Shown one piece after another: positions 24,668-33,780 of a DNA stretch of 64,000 nt. Source of the stretch: Curtobacterium sp. ISL-83 (lineage in GTDB: Bacteria > Actinomycetota > Actinomycetes > Actinomycetales > Microbacteriaceae); the NCBI RefSeq assembly GCF_018613895.1, contig NZ_JAGGPH010000015.1:1-64000 (forward strand), in the 5' to 3' direction. How positions within the stretch are numbered: the first letter of the stretch is position 1; every line of letters begins with the position of its first letter. Both the position numbers and the translations under genes were made by a program. The notes below the pieces were generated by a model, which was given only the letters and a program-made list of their open reading frames with translations, searched no databases and was not told the origin of the DNA.

Positions 24668-25380
24668 GCCGTGCCTCCTGCGGGAGCGGTGGTGGACGAC
24701 GGTGCGCGGACGTCCGCGGCCATCCGGTCGAGACGGCGGTCGAGCAGCAACAGCCGGGTGCCGTGCACCAGGAGCGCCGCGATGCCCGTCGGGATCGCCC
24801 AGAGCGCCAGGTTGATCGGCTCGAGGGACAACCCGTACGTCGTGTCGACGAACGTCGTGATGAGCAGGATCGACCCGACGGCGACGAACACGTCCTCGCC
24901 GAAGAACACACCGACGGTGTCCGACGACGCCGAGAAGCCCTTGATCCGCTCGCGCATCGGTTCGTCGATCCGTCCGTACTTCTTCAGCGCAGCGCCCTCG
25001 GCCATCGGGTACACGAGCGGCCGGACGGTCTGCGCCGGCCCTCCGATGCTCGTGAGCCCGACCGCGGCCGTGACCTGCCGCACCGCCAGGTACGCGGCGA
25101 GGATCCGGCCCGTGGTCATCCGGTCGAGCTTCGCGATGAGGTGCTTCGCCTGGTCCTGCAGCCCGTAGCGCTCGATCAGTCCGATGACGGGCAGGACGAG
25201 CGCGAAGGTCGTGACCGAGCGGCTGGACGCGAAGCCCTGGCCGAACGCGGTGAGGATGCCGACGGGGTCGATGCCGCCGATCGCGGCCGTGACGATGCCC
25301 GCCACGGTCACGACGAGCAGCGCGTTGATGCGCAGTGCGAAGCCGATGATGACGACGGCGACGCCGATGAGGACGAACAT
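24664..25380 (-). CDS. DUF969 family 5-oxoproline transporter subunit
   Basis: A 238-residue membrane protein. VLPVIGLIERYGLQDQAK, TSIGGPAQTVRPLVYPMAE and FGEDVFVAVGSILLI are the DUF969 signatures. It forms a two-component transporter with DUF979. ATG 25380 (MFVLIGVAVV) is preferred; an in-frame ATG at 25401 would overlap the operator palindrome. First gene of the minus-strand operon DUF969-DUF979-DUF2891, divergent from the GntR gene. Confidence 0.9.
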   Translation of the reverse strand: MFVLIGVAVVIIGFALRINALLVVTVAGIVTAAIGGIDPVGILTAFGQGFASSRSVTTFALVLPVIGLIERYGLQDQAKHLIAKLDRMTTGRILAAYLAVRQVTAAVGLTSIGGPAQTVRPLVYPMAEGAALKKYGRIDEPMRERIKGFSASSDTVGVFFGEDVFVAVGSILLITTFVDTTYGLSLEPINLALWAIPTGIAALLVHGTRLLLLDRRLDRMAADVRAPSSTTAPAGGTA

Positions 25381-25399
25381 GCGGGACAGTCTGGCCCGC

Positions 25400-25412
25400 A
25401 TTGTTCAACAAT
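25400..25412. promoter_or_regulatory. GntR operator between the transporter operon and its regulator
   Basis: attgttcaacaat is a perfect 13-base palindrome in the 117-base spacer between the divergent DUF969 and GntR genes. It matches the site before pxpA. The half-site TTGTT fits the AT-rich operators used by FCD-type GntR regulators. Confidence 0.7.
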
Positions 25413-25497
25413 CTCAAGAGGGTGGCGCGATCTGTAACACGGCGGTCACACGAGCGTCGCTCACAGGACGTGTCGGTCACTCTGCCAAGATCAGCGC

Positions 25498-26133
25498 ATG
25501 ACCCGATCCGTCGGCGGCGCTGAATCCACTGCGGCGCGGCTCCGCTCCTCGATCGCCGCCGGCGCCTTCATGCCCGGCTCCCAGCTGTCCGAGGAGCGGT
25601 TGAGCGAGTCCCTCGGCGTCTCGCGGAACACGCTGCGCGAAGCGTTCCGACTGCTCGCGCAGGACCGCCTGGTCGAGCACGTCTTCAACCGCGGGGTCTT
25701 CGTCCGGCGGCTGTCGGCGGACGACGTCGCGGACCTCTACGCCGCGCGTCGGGTGCTCGAGCAGGCCGCCGTGCGGGTGTGCACGCCTGCGTCGGCCGCT
25801 CTCCTCACCGCAGCGGAGGCGGTAACGGCAGCGCGCGACGCGGCGACCGCTGGGGACTGGGCCGCGGTCGGGACGGCGGACATCCGGTTCCACGCGGCAC
25901 TCGTGCGGGCCCTGCCGAGCGCGCGGCTGCACGGGCTGATGGACTCACTGCTCGCCGAGATGCGGTTGGCGTTCCTCACGACGGACGACCCCGCTGCGTT
26001 CCACGCGGGGTTCGTGGAGCGGAACGAGGCCATCGTCGACGCGCTGCGGGTCGGTGACCACGACCGGGCCTCGGCCCTGCTGGCCGACTACCTGGACGAC
26101 GCCGAACGGGTGCTGCTCGCCGCAGCCGCCTGA
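25498..26133 (+). CDS. GntR family (FCD) transcriptional regulator
   Basis: A 211-residue regulator. The winged helix is ARLRSSIAAGAFMPGSQLSE to RLSESLGVSRNTLREAFRLL, followed by RGVFVRRLSADDVADLY, the usual link to a C-terminal FCD effector domain with metal-binding residues (FHAALVRA). By position and shared operator it most likely controls the transporter operon and pxpABC in response to 5-oxoproline or a related acid. Start ATG 25498. Confidence 0.92.
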   Translation: MTRSVGGAESTAARLRSSIAAGAFMPGSQLSEERLSESLGVSRNTLREAFRLLAQDRLVEHVFNRGVFVRRLSADDVADLYAARRVLEQAAVRVCTPASAALLTAAEAVTAARDAATAGDWAAVGTADIRFHAALVRALPSARLHGLMDSLLAEMRLAFLTTDDPAAFHAGFVERNEAIVDALRVGDHDRASALLADYLDDAERVLLAAAA

Positions 26134-26167
26134 CGGCGGCGCGCTCGGGGAAGGCGCAACGGCCGAC

Positions 26168-26214
26168 GGCCTGGAGGCACGGCTTCCGTCCGGCAGGCAC
26201 CGTGCGTCCAGGCC
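26168..26214. terminator. Palindrome between convergent GntR and MFS genes
   Basis: ggcctggaggcacgg (26168-26182) pairs with ccgtgcgtccaggcc (26200-26214) with one mismatch. It is a variant of the window-wide 'ggaggcgcgg' palindrome and sits at the junction of two convergent genes, consistent with a bidirectional terminator. Confidence 0.6.
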
Positions 26215-26226
26215 GCCGACAGGCCG

Positions 26227-27663
26227 CTACCGCGCGGACTTGAGGTAGATCGCGCCGGTCGTCACGTCCTCCTCGAGGTTCTCGAGCGTGCGCCCCCGCG
26301 TTTCCGGCGCGAACCGCCAGACGAAGACCAGCGAGAGCAGGTTCACCACCCCGAAGGCGAAGAACGTCGACGTGATCCCGAGGCCGGCGATGATCGTCGG
26401 GAAGTACAGCCCGAGGAACGCGTTCGCGATCCAGAGGCAGAACACCGAGACGCCGATGCCGAACCCGCGCATCCGGAGCGGGAAGATCTCCGACAGGGTG
26501 ACCCAGACGGCGACGTTGAGGAACGTCTGCATCGAGCCGACGAAGGCGACGATCAGGACGAGCAGGACCCACGGGCGCGCCGGGCTCCCGACGGGCAGGG
26601 CGATCGACCCGACACCGATCAGCAGGTGACAGACGGCGACGAGCGAGAAGCCGAGGATGAAGGTTCGGCGGCGCGAGAAGTGGTCCATGATCCGTAGGGC
26701 GATGACGGCACCGATGACCGCGACGATGCCGGGTGCGACGTTGGCGATGAGGGCAGCGCTCGACGAGAACCCGGCCTCCTTCAGCACGGTCTGGCCGTAG
26801 TAGACGACGGCGTTGATGCCGGTGAGCTGCTGCGCGACACCGAGGCCGATCCCGATGAGGAGGATCCGGATGAGCCACTTGTTCGTCAGGATGCTCCTGA
26901 CGTCCATCTTGACGAGCTTCGACTCCTCGGTCGTGAGGGACTCGACCTCGCCGAGCTCCGCCACCGCACGTTCCTTCGTGCGCAGCGTCGAGAGGACCTG
27001 CAGGGCCTCGTCGTCACGGCCCTTGCTGACGAGCCACCGCGGTGACTCGGGCATCCGGAGCATGCCGATGAACAGCGCGAGCGCCGGGAGCGCCTCGACC
27101 GCCAGCATGACCCGCCAGACGCCGCCGCCCTCACCCCAGACGTTGCCGATGACGGCGTTGACCGCGAAGGCCGCGAGCTGGCCGATCACGATCATGAACT
27201 CGTTCCGCCCGGCGAGCGATCCGCGGATCTCGAACGGGGCCAGCTCGGCCAGGAACACGGGCACGACCGTCGAGGCGGCACCGACGGCGAGGCCCAGGAT
27301 CACGCGCCCGACGACCATCACGCCGAAGCTCGGGGCGAACACGCACACCAGGGCGCCGATGAAGAAGAGCACCGACATCAGGATGATCGACTTGCGGCGA
27401 CCCCACGCGTCGGAGAGCCGTCCACCGGTGATCGCGCCGACCGCGGCACCGAACAGCAGGGAGCTCGTGACGACGCCTTCGGTGAGGTTCGTGAGCCCGA
27501 GTTCCGTGACCATCGGCGACAGGGCGCCGTTGATGACCGCGGTGTCGTAGCCGAAGAGCAGACCGCCGAAGGTGGCGATGAGGGCCACCATCCCCAGTCG
27601 TCTGGAGTGCGGTCCCTTCGTCAGCGGGGGCAGGGGCACGGTGGCCCGTTTCGTGTCGGTCAT
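26227..27663 (-). CDS. MFS sugar porter, inositol/hexose transporter type
   Basis: A 478-residue transporter with 12 helices of the sugar-porter family. The motifs are GGLLFGYDTAVINGALSPM, GGRLSDAWGRRKSI, PESPRWLVSKGR, the QQLTGINAVVYYGQTVLK sugar-binding helix, and FAPETRGRTLENLEED at the end. These best match myo-inositol or related polyol symporters. It is the last gene of a minus-strand operon with an oxidoreductase and a TIM-barrel isomerase, which supports cyclitol use. Start ATG 27663. Confidence 0.93.
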   Translation of the reverse strand: MTDTKRATVPLPPLTKGPHSRRLGMVALIATFGGLLFGYDTAVINGALSPMVTELGLTNLTEGVVTSSLLFGAAVGAITGGRLSDAWGRRKSIILMSVLFFIGALVCVFAPSFGVMVVGRVILGLAVGAASTVVPVFLAELAPFEIRGSLAGRNEFMIVIGQLAAFAVNAVIGNVWGEGGGVWRVMLAVEALPALALFIGMLRMPESPRWLVSKGRDDEALQVLSTLRTKERAVAELGEVESLTTEESKLVKMDVRSILTNKWLIRILLIGIGLGVAQQLTGINAVVYYGQTVLKEAGFSSSAALIANVAPGIVAVIGAVIALRIMDHFSRRRTFILGFSLVAVCHLLIGVGSIALPVGSPARPWVLLVLIVAFVGSMQTFLNVAVWVTLSEIFPLRMRGFGIGVSVFCLWIANAFLGLYFPTIIAGLGITSTFFAFGVVNLLSLVFVWRFAPETRGRTLENLEEDVTTGAIYLKSAR

Positions 27664-27698
27664 GATGAACTCCTTCGTTCGGGTGGGCGTAGGGGGGG

Positions 27699-28694
27699 TC
27701 AGGAGGGGATGGTCTCGGTCCGGCCGGATCGGAGCGCGCGGGTCGCCGCTTCCGCGACGGCCTGCGCCCGCAGGCCGTCGCGGAGCGTCGCCGGAGGCTC
27801 GGTTCCGGTCTCCAGCGCGGCCACGAAGGCTGCGAGCGCGGCCGCGTAGGTGGGTCGCACCCGTTCGAACCAGCCGTCGTGCAGCGGGTCGGTGACGACG
27901 CCCGCTGCGGAGTACACGGCGACGTTCCCGCTCGGTTGTCGGCGCGACTCGACGAGGCCCGTGGACCCCATGACCTCGATCCGTTCGTCGTAGCCGTACC
28001 CGGTCCGACGCACGCTGTCGATCTGCACGAGCGCTCCGGACGGCATCGTGAGCACCGCGACGGAGGTGTCGACGTCACCGAACGCGGCGATGGCGGGGTC
28101 GACCAGGGCTGCGCCGGTGACCGACACCGACACCGGGTCCTGGCCGGTGATCCACCGTGCCAGATCGAAGAAGTGCACCGTCTGGTCGCGGAGCTGGCCG
28201 CCGGAGACGCGGAGGTAGTCGATGGGCGGCAGGGACGGTCCGCGCGAGCTCATCTGCACGAGCTCGACGACCCCGACTCCCCCGGAGTCCACGACACGCT
28301 TCAGGGCGGCGTGGTCACGGTCGTAGCGCCGGTTGAAGTCGACCATCGCCGGGACACCCGCCGCCTCGACGTACTCGACGACCGCGACGGCCTCCGTCAT
28401 CGTCGGCGCGATCGGCTTCTCGCACATCACCGCGAGGCGTGCATCGGCAGCGGCCCGCAGGTGTTCGGCGTGGGTGTCGGTGGACGACGCGATGAAGACC
28501 GCGTCGACGACGGCAGCGTCGAACACGTCGGCGAGGACGGCGGTCGCTCGGGCACCGAACCGCGCTGCGAGGGCGGTGGCGCGAGGCAGGTCGACGTCGT
28601 AGACGACCTCGAGGCGGACGTCCGGGTTCCGGGCGAGGTTCTCGGCGTGGACGGTCCCGATGAACCCGGCCCCGATGAGCGCGAAACGTTGCAC
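27699..28694 (-). CDS. Gfo/Idh/MocA oxidoreductase, inositol 2-dehydrogenase-like
   Basis: A 331-residue NAD(P)-dependent dehydrogenase. The Rossmann start is RFALIGAGFIGTVHAENLA, the active-site motif is CEKPIAP, and DFNRRYDRDH with HFFDLARWITG provides the catalytic Lys/His context of inositol dehydrogenases. It likely oxidises a cyclitol or sugar delivered by the adjacent porter. GTG 28694 follows GAGGAGG. It lies 35 bases upstream of the porter gene. Confidence 0.88.
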   Translation of the reverse strand: MQRFALIGAGFIGTVHAENLARNPDVRLEVVYDVDLPRATALAARFGARATAVLADVFDAAVVDAVFIASSTDTHAEHLRAAADARLAVMCEKPIAPTMTEAVAVVEYVEAAGVPAMVDFNRRYDRDHAALKRVVDSGGVGVVELVQMSSRGPSLPPIDYLRVSGGQLRDQTVHFFDLARWITGQDPVSVSVTGAALVDPAIAAFGDVDTSVAVLTMPSGALVQIDSVRRTGYGYDERIEVMGSTGLVESRRQPSGNVAVYSAAGVVTDPLHDGWFERVRPTYAAALAAFVAALETGTEPPATLRDGLRAQAVAEAATRALRSGRTETIPS

Positions 28695-28705
28695 AGCGGG
28701 CCTCC

Positions 28706-29593
28706 TCAGCCGACCAGGGTCGCCAGCAGCGTGCGCATCGCCGTGGCGACGGCCAAGGGGTCCTGCTCGTCCGCCCGGGTCGAGAACATCTCGGACACCC
28801 ACCAGCCGTCGTACCCGGTGCTCTTGATCGCGTCGACCCACTGCTGGAGCGGGATCGATCCGCCGCCGATGACGACGTTGCGGTGGCGGCTCTGGTCGGG
28901 CACCTCGGTCGCCCGGTCGAGCTCCAACCCGTCGGAGAGGTGCACCGCCTTGATCAGCTCCTTCGGCAGGGCCCGGACCTCGTCGAGCGTGTCCCCTGTC
29001 GTCCAGAAGTGCCACGTGTCGAGCGCGATCCCGACGTTGTCGCGGCCTGCCTGCTCGATCAGCTGCAGCGCATGGCGGCACCGGTTCAGCCGGGCCCAGG
29101 CGAGGGGCTCCAGGTAGACGTCGAGCCCGTGCTCGGCCGCGATGTCCGCAGCGTCGCGCACGTTCGAGGCCGTCACCCGGAGCGCCTCGGCCTCGTCGAG
29201 CCCGAGGGTGGCGCAGTAGCGCGGGTCATCGGCCTCCAGACGGCCGGCGCGGAAGTCCCGCACGACGTTCCAGTCCACCGGACCGGTGCAGAGCTGCACG
29301 AGCGGGGCACCGACGACGACGGCGACCTCGCACAGACGGCGGACCTCGGCGAGGAAGTCCCGTCGCGCGGCTCCCTGGCGTTCAATGTCGAGGACGGCAC
29401 CGAGGCCGGTCACGGTCAGGCCCTCGAGCATCTCGGGGAGCGTCTCCACCGCGTAGCCAGCCGCCAGGTACCGGTAGAGCTTCGGACTCTGCAACTCGAT
29501 TCCGGTGTAGGCGGCCGCCTTCGCGTGCTTGATGTCCGTCACGACGTTCCCGTGGAAGGTCGTCGTGACGTTCATCGAGATCTTCGGAGCCAT
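28706..29593 (-). CDS. Sugar phosphate isomerase/epimerase (IolE/xylose isomerase-like TIM barrel)
   Basis: A 295-residue TIM-barrel protein. ISMNVTTTFHGNVVTDI opens strand 1; the metal-site residues are probably in LDVYLEPLAW, NVGIALDTWHFW, IKAVHLSDG and WWVSEMF. The family includes inosose dehydratase, isomerases and epimerases, so the exact reaction is open. First gene of the operon (start ATG 29593), divergent from the LacI regulator with its palindromic operator in the 93-base spacer. Confidence 0.85.
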   Translation of the reverse strand: MAPKISMNVTTTFHGNVVTDIKHAKAAAYTGIELQSPKLYRYLAAGYAVETLPEMLEGLTVTGLGAVLDIERQGAARRDFLAEVRRLCEVAVVVGAPLVQLCTGPVDWNVVRDFRAGRLEADDPRYCATLGLDEAEALRVTASNVRDAADIAAEHGLDVYLEPLAWARLNRCRHALQLIEQAGRDNVGIALDTWHFWTTGDTLDEVRALPKELIKAVHLSDGLELDRATEVPDQSRHRNVVIGGGSIPLQQWVDAIKSTGYDGWWVSEMFSTRADEQDPLAVATAMRTLLATLVG

Positions 29594-29629
29594 GTCGTCC
29601 TCACGTCTTTGTGCTTTTGTCCTGACAAC

Positions 29630-29645
29630 TCTGGACCGGTCCAGA
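29630..29645. promoter_or_regulatory. LacI operator
   Basis: tctggaccggtccaga is a perfect 16-base palindrome with a central CpG, exactly the form bound by LacI/GalR regulators. It lies between the divergent isomerase and lacI-type genes, 36 bases from the former and 41 from the latter. Confidence 0.8.
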
Positions 29646-29686
29646 ATAGCTCTGCTCCGCGAGAAGGCAACCCCTACGCTGGAAAC

Positions 29687-30724
29687 ATGACGGCGAAGGG
29701 TGCGACGGAGCGCCCACCACGAGCGCCGACCATCCGGGACGTCGCCCGGACGGCAGGAGTCTCGAAGTCCCTCGTCTCGCTCGTCCTCCGCGACGACCCG
29801 GGTGTGAGTCCGGAACGGCGACGTGCCGTGCGAGCCGCGATGCGTGAACTCGGTTACGAGCCGAACCGCCTGGCCCGTGCCCTCGCCGGCAACGGGACCG
29901 GCGCGATCGGCGTCCTGCTCAACGACCTCCGCAACCCCTGGTACGTGGACCTCCTCGACGGACTGAGCACGGCGCTCGAACCCGCCGGGATCGCCCCGCT
30001 GATCGTCGACTCGGCCACGAACCAGCGCGTGGGCCGTTCCTCGATCGACATCCTCGTCCGGCAGCGCGTCGACGGCATCGTCGTCGTCGGCACTTCCGGC
30101 GAAGGCGCACGGTCATCCCCCACGCTGAGGACGACCCCGGTCGTGCTCGCGGGAACCTACGACCCAGACGACATCGGCGCCGACGTCGTCGTCAACGACG
30201 ACGTCGCCGGTGCACGACAGGCGACCGAGCACCTCCTCGCCCTGGGACACCGACACGTGAGCCACCTCCGCGGACCCCAACACGTGGGCGAGCTGCGCGA
30301 GCTCGGGTACCGCCAGGCGATGGACGCCGCCGGACTGACGGCGCTCGTGCACGTCGAGTCCGCCGGCATGACGGAGGACTCCGGGCACACCGCGACACGG
30401 CGCCTCCTCGCACGGCATCCGCGGCCGACCGGCATCGTGGCCTACAACGACCTCGTCGCGATCGGAGCCCTCTCCGCCGCCTACGACGCGGGGCTGACCG
30501 CTCCCGAGGACGTCTCGGTCATCGGCTACGACGACACCTACTTCTCGAGCATCCGGCGGTTGTCGCTGAGCTCCGTCGAGAACGGCACGTTCGAGATCGG
30601 CACGCAGGCCGCGACCTTCCTGCTGGACCGCATCGCCGGACACGTCGGCCCGAGCCGCGTGCACCAGGTGCCGTCCCACGTGGTCGTCCGTGGGACCTCC
30701 GGTCCGGCACCATCGCCGCACTGA
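29687..30724 (+). CDS. LacI family transcriptional regulator
   Basis: A 345-residue regulator. The helix-turn-helix and hinge are TIRDVARTAGVSKSLVSLVL and ELGYEPNRLARALAG, followed by a periplasmic-binding-like effector domain (IGVLLNDLRNPWYVDLL; VSVIGYDDTYFSSI). ATG 29687 is preferred. It probably represses the divergent sugar operon through the 29630-29645 palindrome and is relieved by a cyclitol or sugar. Most similar in layout to IolR-type LacI proteins of actinobacteria. Confidence 0.93.
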   Translation: MTAKGATERPPRAPTIRDVARTAGVSKSLVSLVLRDDPGVSPERRRAVRAAMRELGYEPNRLARALAGNGTGAIGVLLNDLRNPWYVDLLDGLSTALEPAGIAPLIVDSATNQRVGRSSIDILVRQRVDGIVVVGTSGEGARSSPTLRTTPVVLAGTYDPDDIGADVVVNDDVAGARQATEHLLALGHRHVSHLRGPQHVGELRELGYRQAMDAAGLTALVHVESAGMTEDSGHTATRRLLARHPRPTGIVAYNDLVAIGALSAAYDAGLTAPEDVSVIGYDDTYFSSIRRLSLSSVENGTFEIGTQAATFLLDRIAGHVGPSRVHQVPSHVVVRGTSGPAPSPH

Positions 30725-30819
30725 GGACGAACCAGCGCTCGCCCGGTCAGACGCACGGTGCCGAGCGCCAGCCCTGGAGGCCCGACTCGCGCCCGCCAGG
30801 CGAGACTCGCCGCGGACGG

Positions 30820-31275
30820 TCACCCGCCTCCGGCACCGTCACCAGGGCGCGAGCGTTCGAGCCGGTCCAGCCAGGGCTCGGCCAGCCGGTAGAGCACCGT
30901 CGCGACGACCGATGCGACCACTGCGCTCGCGAGGTCCGCCATGAGCGGAAGCAACACCAGCGCCAGCACAGCCGTCGCCGCCCCTTCCTTCGCGGCCTGC
31001 CGAACGCGACCACGTCGGCCGATCAGGCATTCCAAGGCCCGGTCGAGCGCACCGCCGAACACGACGGCCACCACCACGACCGCCATGAGTGCGACGGCGA
31101 CGAACGGCTTCGGCACCGCCGGGTCGACGCCACCGAGGCCCGGGATCGCGTCCGCCGCGATGACCCCGAGCACGAGTGGCGCGCTCGCAGCGAAGACCGC
31201 GGCCGACAACCAGAGCAGGATCGCCAGCCGTCCACCCGCGGTCGGGCCCGCTTCTCCGCCACGATCGTCGCGCAC
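30820..31275 (-). CDS. Hypothetical membrane protein, four helices
   Basis: A 151-residue protein with a polar start (VRDDRGGEAG), helices at about 18-40, 53-72 and two close helices at 88-130, and an Arg-rich tail. GTG 31275 follows AAGGAG at a good distance, which outweighs longer in-frame starts. No family is recognised. Divergent from the phospholipase D-like gene and convergent with the LacI gene. Confidence 0.6.
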   Translation of the reverse strand: MRDDRGGEAGPTAGGRLAILLWLSAAVFAASAPLVLGVIAADAIPGLGGVDPAVPKPFVAVALMAVVVVAVVFGGALDRALECLIGRRGRVRQAAKEGAATAVLALVLLPLMADLASAVVASVVATVLYRLAEPWLDRLERSRPGDGAGGG

Positions 31276-31418
31276 GCTTGCTCCTTCCCGGCCCGGGGTC
31301 GGATCACCGACCAGAACGGTCGCTGGTCGCAGCAGGATGCCACCGCGCGCCGAGGACTGCAATGCTGCATTTCACCACGTCCTGCGCCGCAGAACGCGGT
31401 GCCGCAGGTCCGCAGACC

Positions 31419-31450
31419 GGAGGCACGGCGCCAACCGGCACCGTGCCTCC
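31419..31450. repeat. Dispersed palindrome in the leader of the phospholipase D-like gene
   Basis: ggaggcacggcgcc (31419-31432) pairs with ggcaccgtgcctcc (31437-31450) around aacc, with one mismatch. Unlike other copies of this family it lies 24 bases before a start codon rather than after a stop, so here it could affect translation or transcription of the downstream gene. Confidence 0.6.
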
Positions 31451-31473
31451 CGTCCGTCCCGTAGTGTTCGAGC

Positions 31474-33051
31474 GTGCCCACCGATCCGCGTGACTGGTTC
31501 CTCGCCCGCGACGAGCGGGGCAACACCGCCACCGAGGTCCACGCCGGAGGCGTGGACGCCACCGAGTGGTCCGAGGGCAACGCGGTCCGACCGCTCGTCC
31601 ACGGCGCTCCCTACTTCGAACGGCTGTGGCAGGAGCTCTCCGGGCTCCAGGCAGGCGACCGGGTGTGGTTCACCGACTGGCGCGGCGACGCCGACGAACG
31701 CCTGCAGCCCGACGGCCCGACGATCGGCGACCTCCTCGCCGACCTCGCCCGAACCGGCGTCGAGGTGCGCGGCCTGATGTGGCGGTCGCACGGCGAACGC
31801 GTGTCGGCGTCGATCAGTGCCCGTTCGAACGAGCTGCTCGGCCGCAAGATCAACGACGCCGGCGGTGAGGTCCTGCTCGACCAGCGGGTCCGCGTGTTCG
31901 GGTCGCACCACCAGAAGTTCGTCGTCATCCAGCACCACGGCGACCCGTCGAAGGACGTCGCCTTCGTCGGCGGCATCGACCTGTCGCACAGCCGACGGGA
32001 CGACGCCGAGCACCTCGGCGACCCGCAGCCGGTGTCGATCGACTCCCGCTACGGCGAGCACCCCGCGTGGCACGACGCGTCCATCGAGCTCCGCGGCCCC
32101 GTCGTCGCGGACGTCGTCGCGGTCTTCGCCGAGCGCTGGGACGACCCGCACCCGCTCGACCGCAGCCTGCCGTACCGGATGCTCCTGCAGCGGCTCACGC
32201 ACATGCCGCGGCACCCGGAACCACTGCCGGAGCGGACCGATCCCCCGCCACCCGCCGGGGACCACGCCGTGCAGCTCCTCCGCACGTACGGGATCAAGCA
32301 CCCGCCGTTCCCGTTCGCGCCCGACGGCGAACGGAGCATCGCCCGCGCCTACGCGAAGGCGTTCGCACGGGCTCGGTCGCTGATCTACATCGAGGACCAG
32401 TACCTCTGGTCGAAGGAGGTCGCGTCGGGCATCGCGGAAGCGCTCGAGCGGAACCCGGAGCTCGCCGTCATCGTGATCGTGCCCCGGTACCCGAACTCCG
32501 ACGGACCCCTCGGCGGGCCGCCCGCGCGGCTCGGCCAGATCGAGGCCATGCGGACGCTGCGCCGCTCCGCGCCGGAACGCGTCGGGGTGTTCGACCTCGA
32601 GCACGAGGCCGGTCACCCGATCTACATCCACGCGAAGGTCTGCATCGTCGACGACGAGTGGAGCACCATCGGGTCGGACAACTTCAACCGGCGGTCGTGG
32701 ACATCCGACAGCGAGTTGACCTGCGCCGTCGTGGACACGTCGCCGGGCGAGGGCTCACTCGCCCGCGACCTGCGGCACCAGCTCTGGGCCGAGCACCTGG
32801 CGACGACGACGGACGATCCGCGACTCGACGGCTCCGGGCAGGAGCTCCTCGCGCTCTGGCGGTCCCTGGCACGCGACGTCGACCACTGGCACGAGGACGG
32901 CGAGCCCGGCGCTCGTCCCCCGGGCCGCGTGCGACACCACGAGCCCGAGCCGGTCTCCGCGCTGCAACGACTGTGGGCGCGACAGGTCGCGCGGATCGCG
33001 GCGGACCCGGACGGCCGTCCGCGGGGACTCCGGGGCACGACCCGGTTCTGA
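31474..33051 (+). CDS. Phospholipase D-like phosphodiesterase
   Basis: A 525-residue PLD-superfamily protein with two HKD motifs: HHQKFVVI followed by FVGGIDL (H146/K148), and HAKVCIVDDEWSTIGSDNFN (H386/K388/D393). LIYIEDQYLW and RRSWTSDSEL are typical of bacterial PLD and cardiolipin-synthase relatives. No signal peptide or membrane anchor is seen, so it probably acts on cytosolic-face phospholipids or other phosphodiesters. GTG 31474 is the likely start. Confidence 0.9.
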   Translation: MPTDPRDWFLARDERGNTATEVHAGGVDATEWSEGNAVRPLVHGAPYFERLWQELSGLQAGDRVWFTDWRGDADERLQPDGPTIGDLLADLARTGVEVRGLMWRSHGERVSASISARSNELLGRKINDAGGEVLLDQRVRVFGSHHQKFVVIQHHGDPSKDVAFVGGIDLSHSRRDDAEHLGDPQPVSIDSRYGEHPAWHDASIELRGPVVADVVAVFAERWDDPHPLDRSLPYRMLLQRLTHMPRHPEPLPERTDPPPPAGDHAVQLLRTYGIKHPPFPFAPDGERSIARAYAKAFARARSLIYIEDQYLWSKEVASGIAEALERNPELAVIVIVPRYPNSDGPLGGPPARLGQIEAMRTLRRSAPERVGVFDLEHEAGHPIYIHAKVCIVDDEWSTIGSDNFNRRSWTSDSELTCAVVDTSPGEGSLARDLRHQLWAEHLATTTDDPRLDGSGQELLALWRSLARDVDHWHEDGEPGARPPGRVRHHEPEPVSALQRLWARQVARIAADPDGRPRGLRGTTRF

Positions 33052-33106
33052 GCGGTCCGCGGCGCGCTTGGCAGCAGCCCGGAGGCCACGCCGCTGCTGT
33101 CGTCGC

Positions 33107-33679
33107 TCAGCTACCGACGAGGGCTCCGACGGCGTCCACCACGATCTGACGGCGCCGCGCCGGCGTCACGGCCTGCACCAACGACTCGAACTCCGGACTC
33201 GTCGCACTCCACAGCGAGGCGAGGTGCAGGACGAGCCCGAGCAGCACCGCCGGACGGTAGGAACGCGGCAGCACCCCCGCACGCTGCGCCCGCTCGATGT
33301 CCGCGATCGCTCGGGCGTTCGTGCTGATCACGGCCTCGATCGGTGCGTCGTTCCCGCGCTCGAGTCGGTGCCAGGTCGCCAGGCGCTGTGCCCACGGTCG
33401 CCGGGCGTAGGAGTCGTGCAGCCGCCCGGCGTACTCCGGCAGGTCATCGGTGTCGAGCGGGACCGCGTCGAAGGTCTCGGCGACCGTCTGCGCGACGACG
33501 ACGTCGAACAGCCCTTCCTTGCTGCCGAAGAAGTGGAAGATCTGCGCCTTGTTGCTCGCCGAGGCCGCAGCGATCCGCTCGATCCGCGAACTCGTCAGGC
33601 CGACCGCGGCGAACTCGTCGCGCGCTGCGAACAGCAGGCGTGCACGCACGGCGTCGGACGGGGGCGTGAAACTGGCCAT
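33107..33679 (-). CDS. TetR family transcriptional regulator
   Basis: A 190-residue TetR regulator. The DNA-binding domain reads LFAARDEFAAVGLTSSRIER to ASNKAQIFHFFGSKEGLFD; the rest is an all-helical ligand domain. ATG 33679 (MASFTPPS) begins just before the domain. It is convergent with the phospholipase gene, and no divergent partner is adjacent, so the target is unknown. Confidence 0.9.
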   Translation of the reverse strand: MASFTPPSDAVRARLLFAARDEFAAVGLTSSRIERIAAASASNKAQIFHFFGSKEGLFDVVVAQTVAETFDAVPLDTDDLPEYAGRLHDSYARRPWAQRLATWHRLERGNDAPIEAVISTNARAIADIERAQRAGVLPRSYRPAVLLGLVLHLASLWSATSPEFESLVQAVTPARRRQIVVDAVGALVGS

Positions 33680-33740
33680 GCGGACACGGTATCGACTCGG
33701 TCGGGCCTCCGCGGCGCCGCAGCGCCGCAGCGCACGGCCA

Positions 33741-33780
33741 GACGGGAGGCGCGGTGCCACCTGGCAGTGCGCCTCCCGTC
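33741..33780. terminator. Dispersed palindrome at the terC stop
   Basis: gacgggaggcgc (33741-33752) and gcgcctcccgtc (33769-33780) are exact complements, with near-complementary gcggtgcc/ggcagtgc inside. The terC stop codon (33779-33781) lies at its edge. Probable terminator. Confidence 0.65.
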
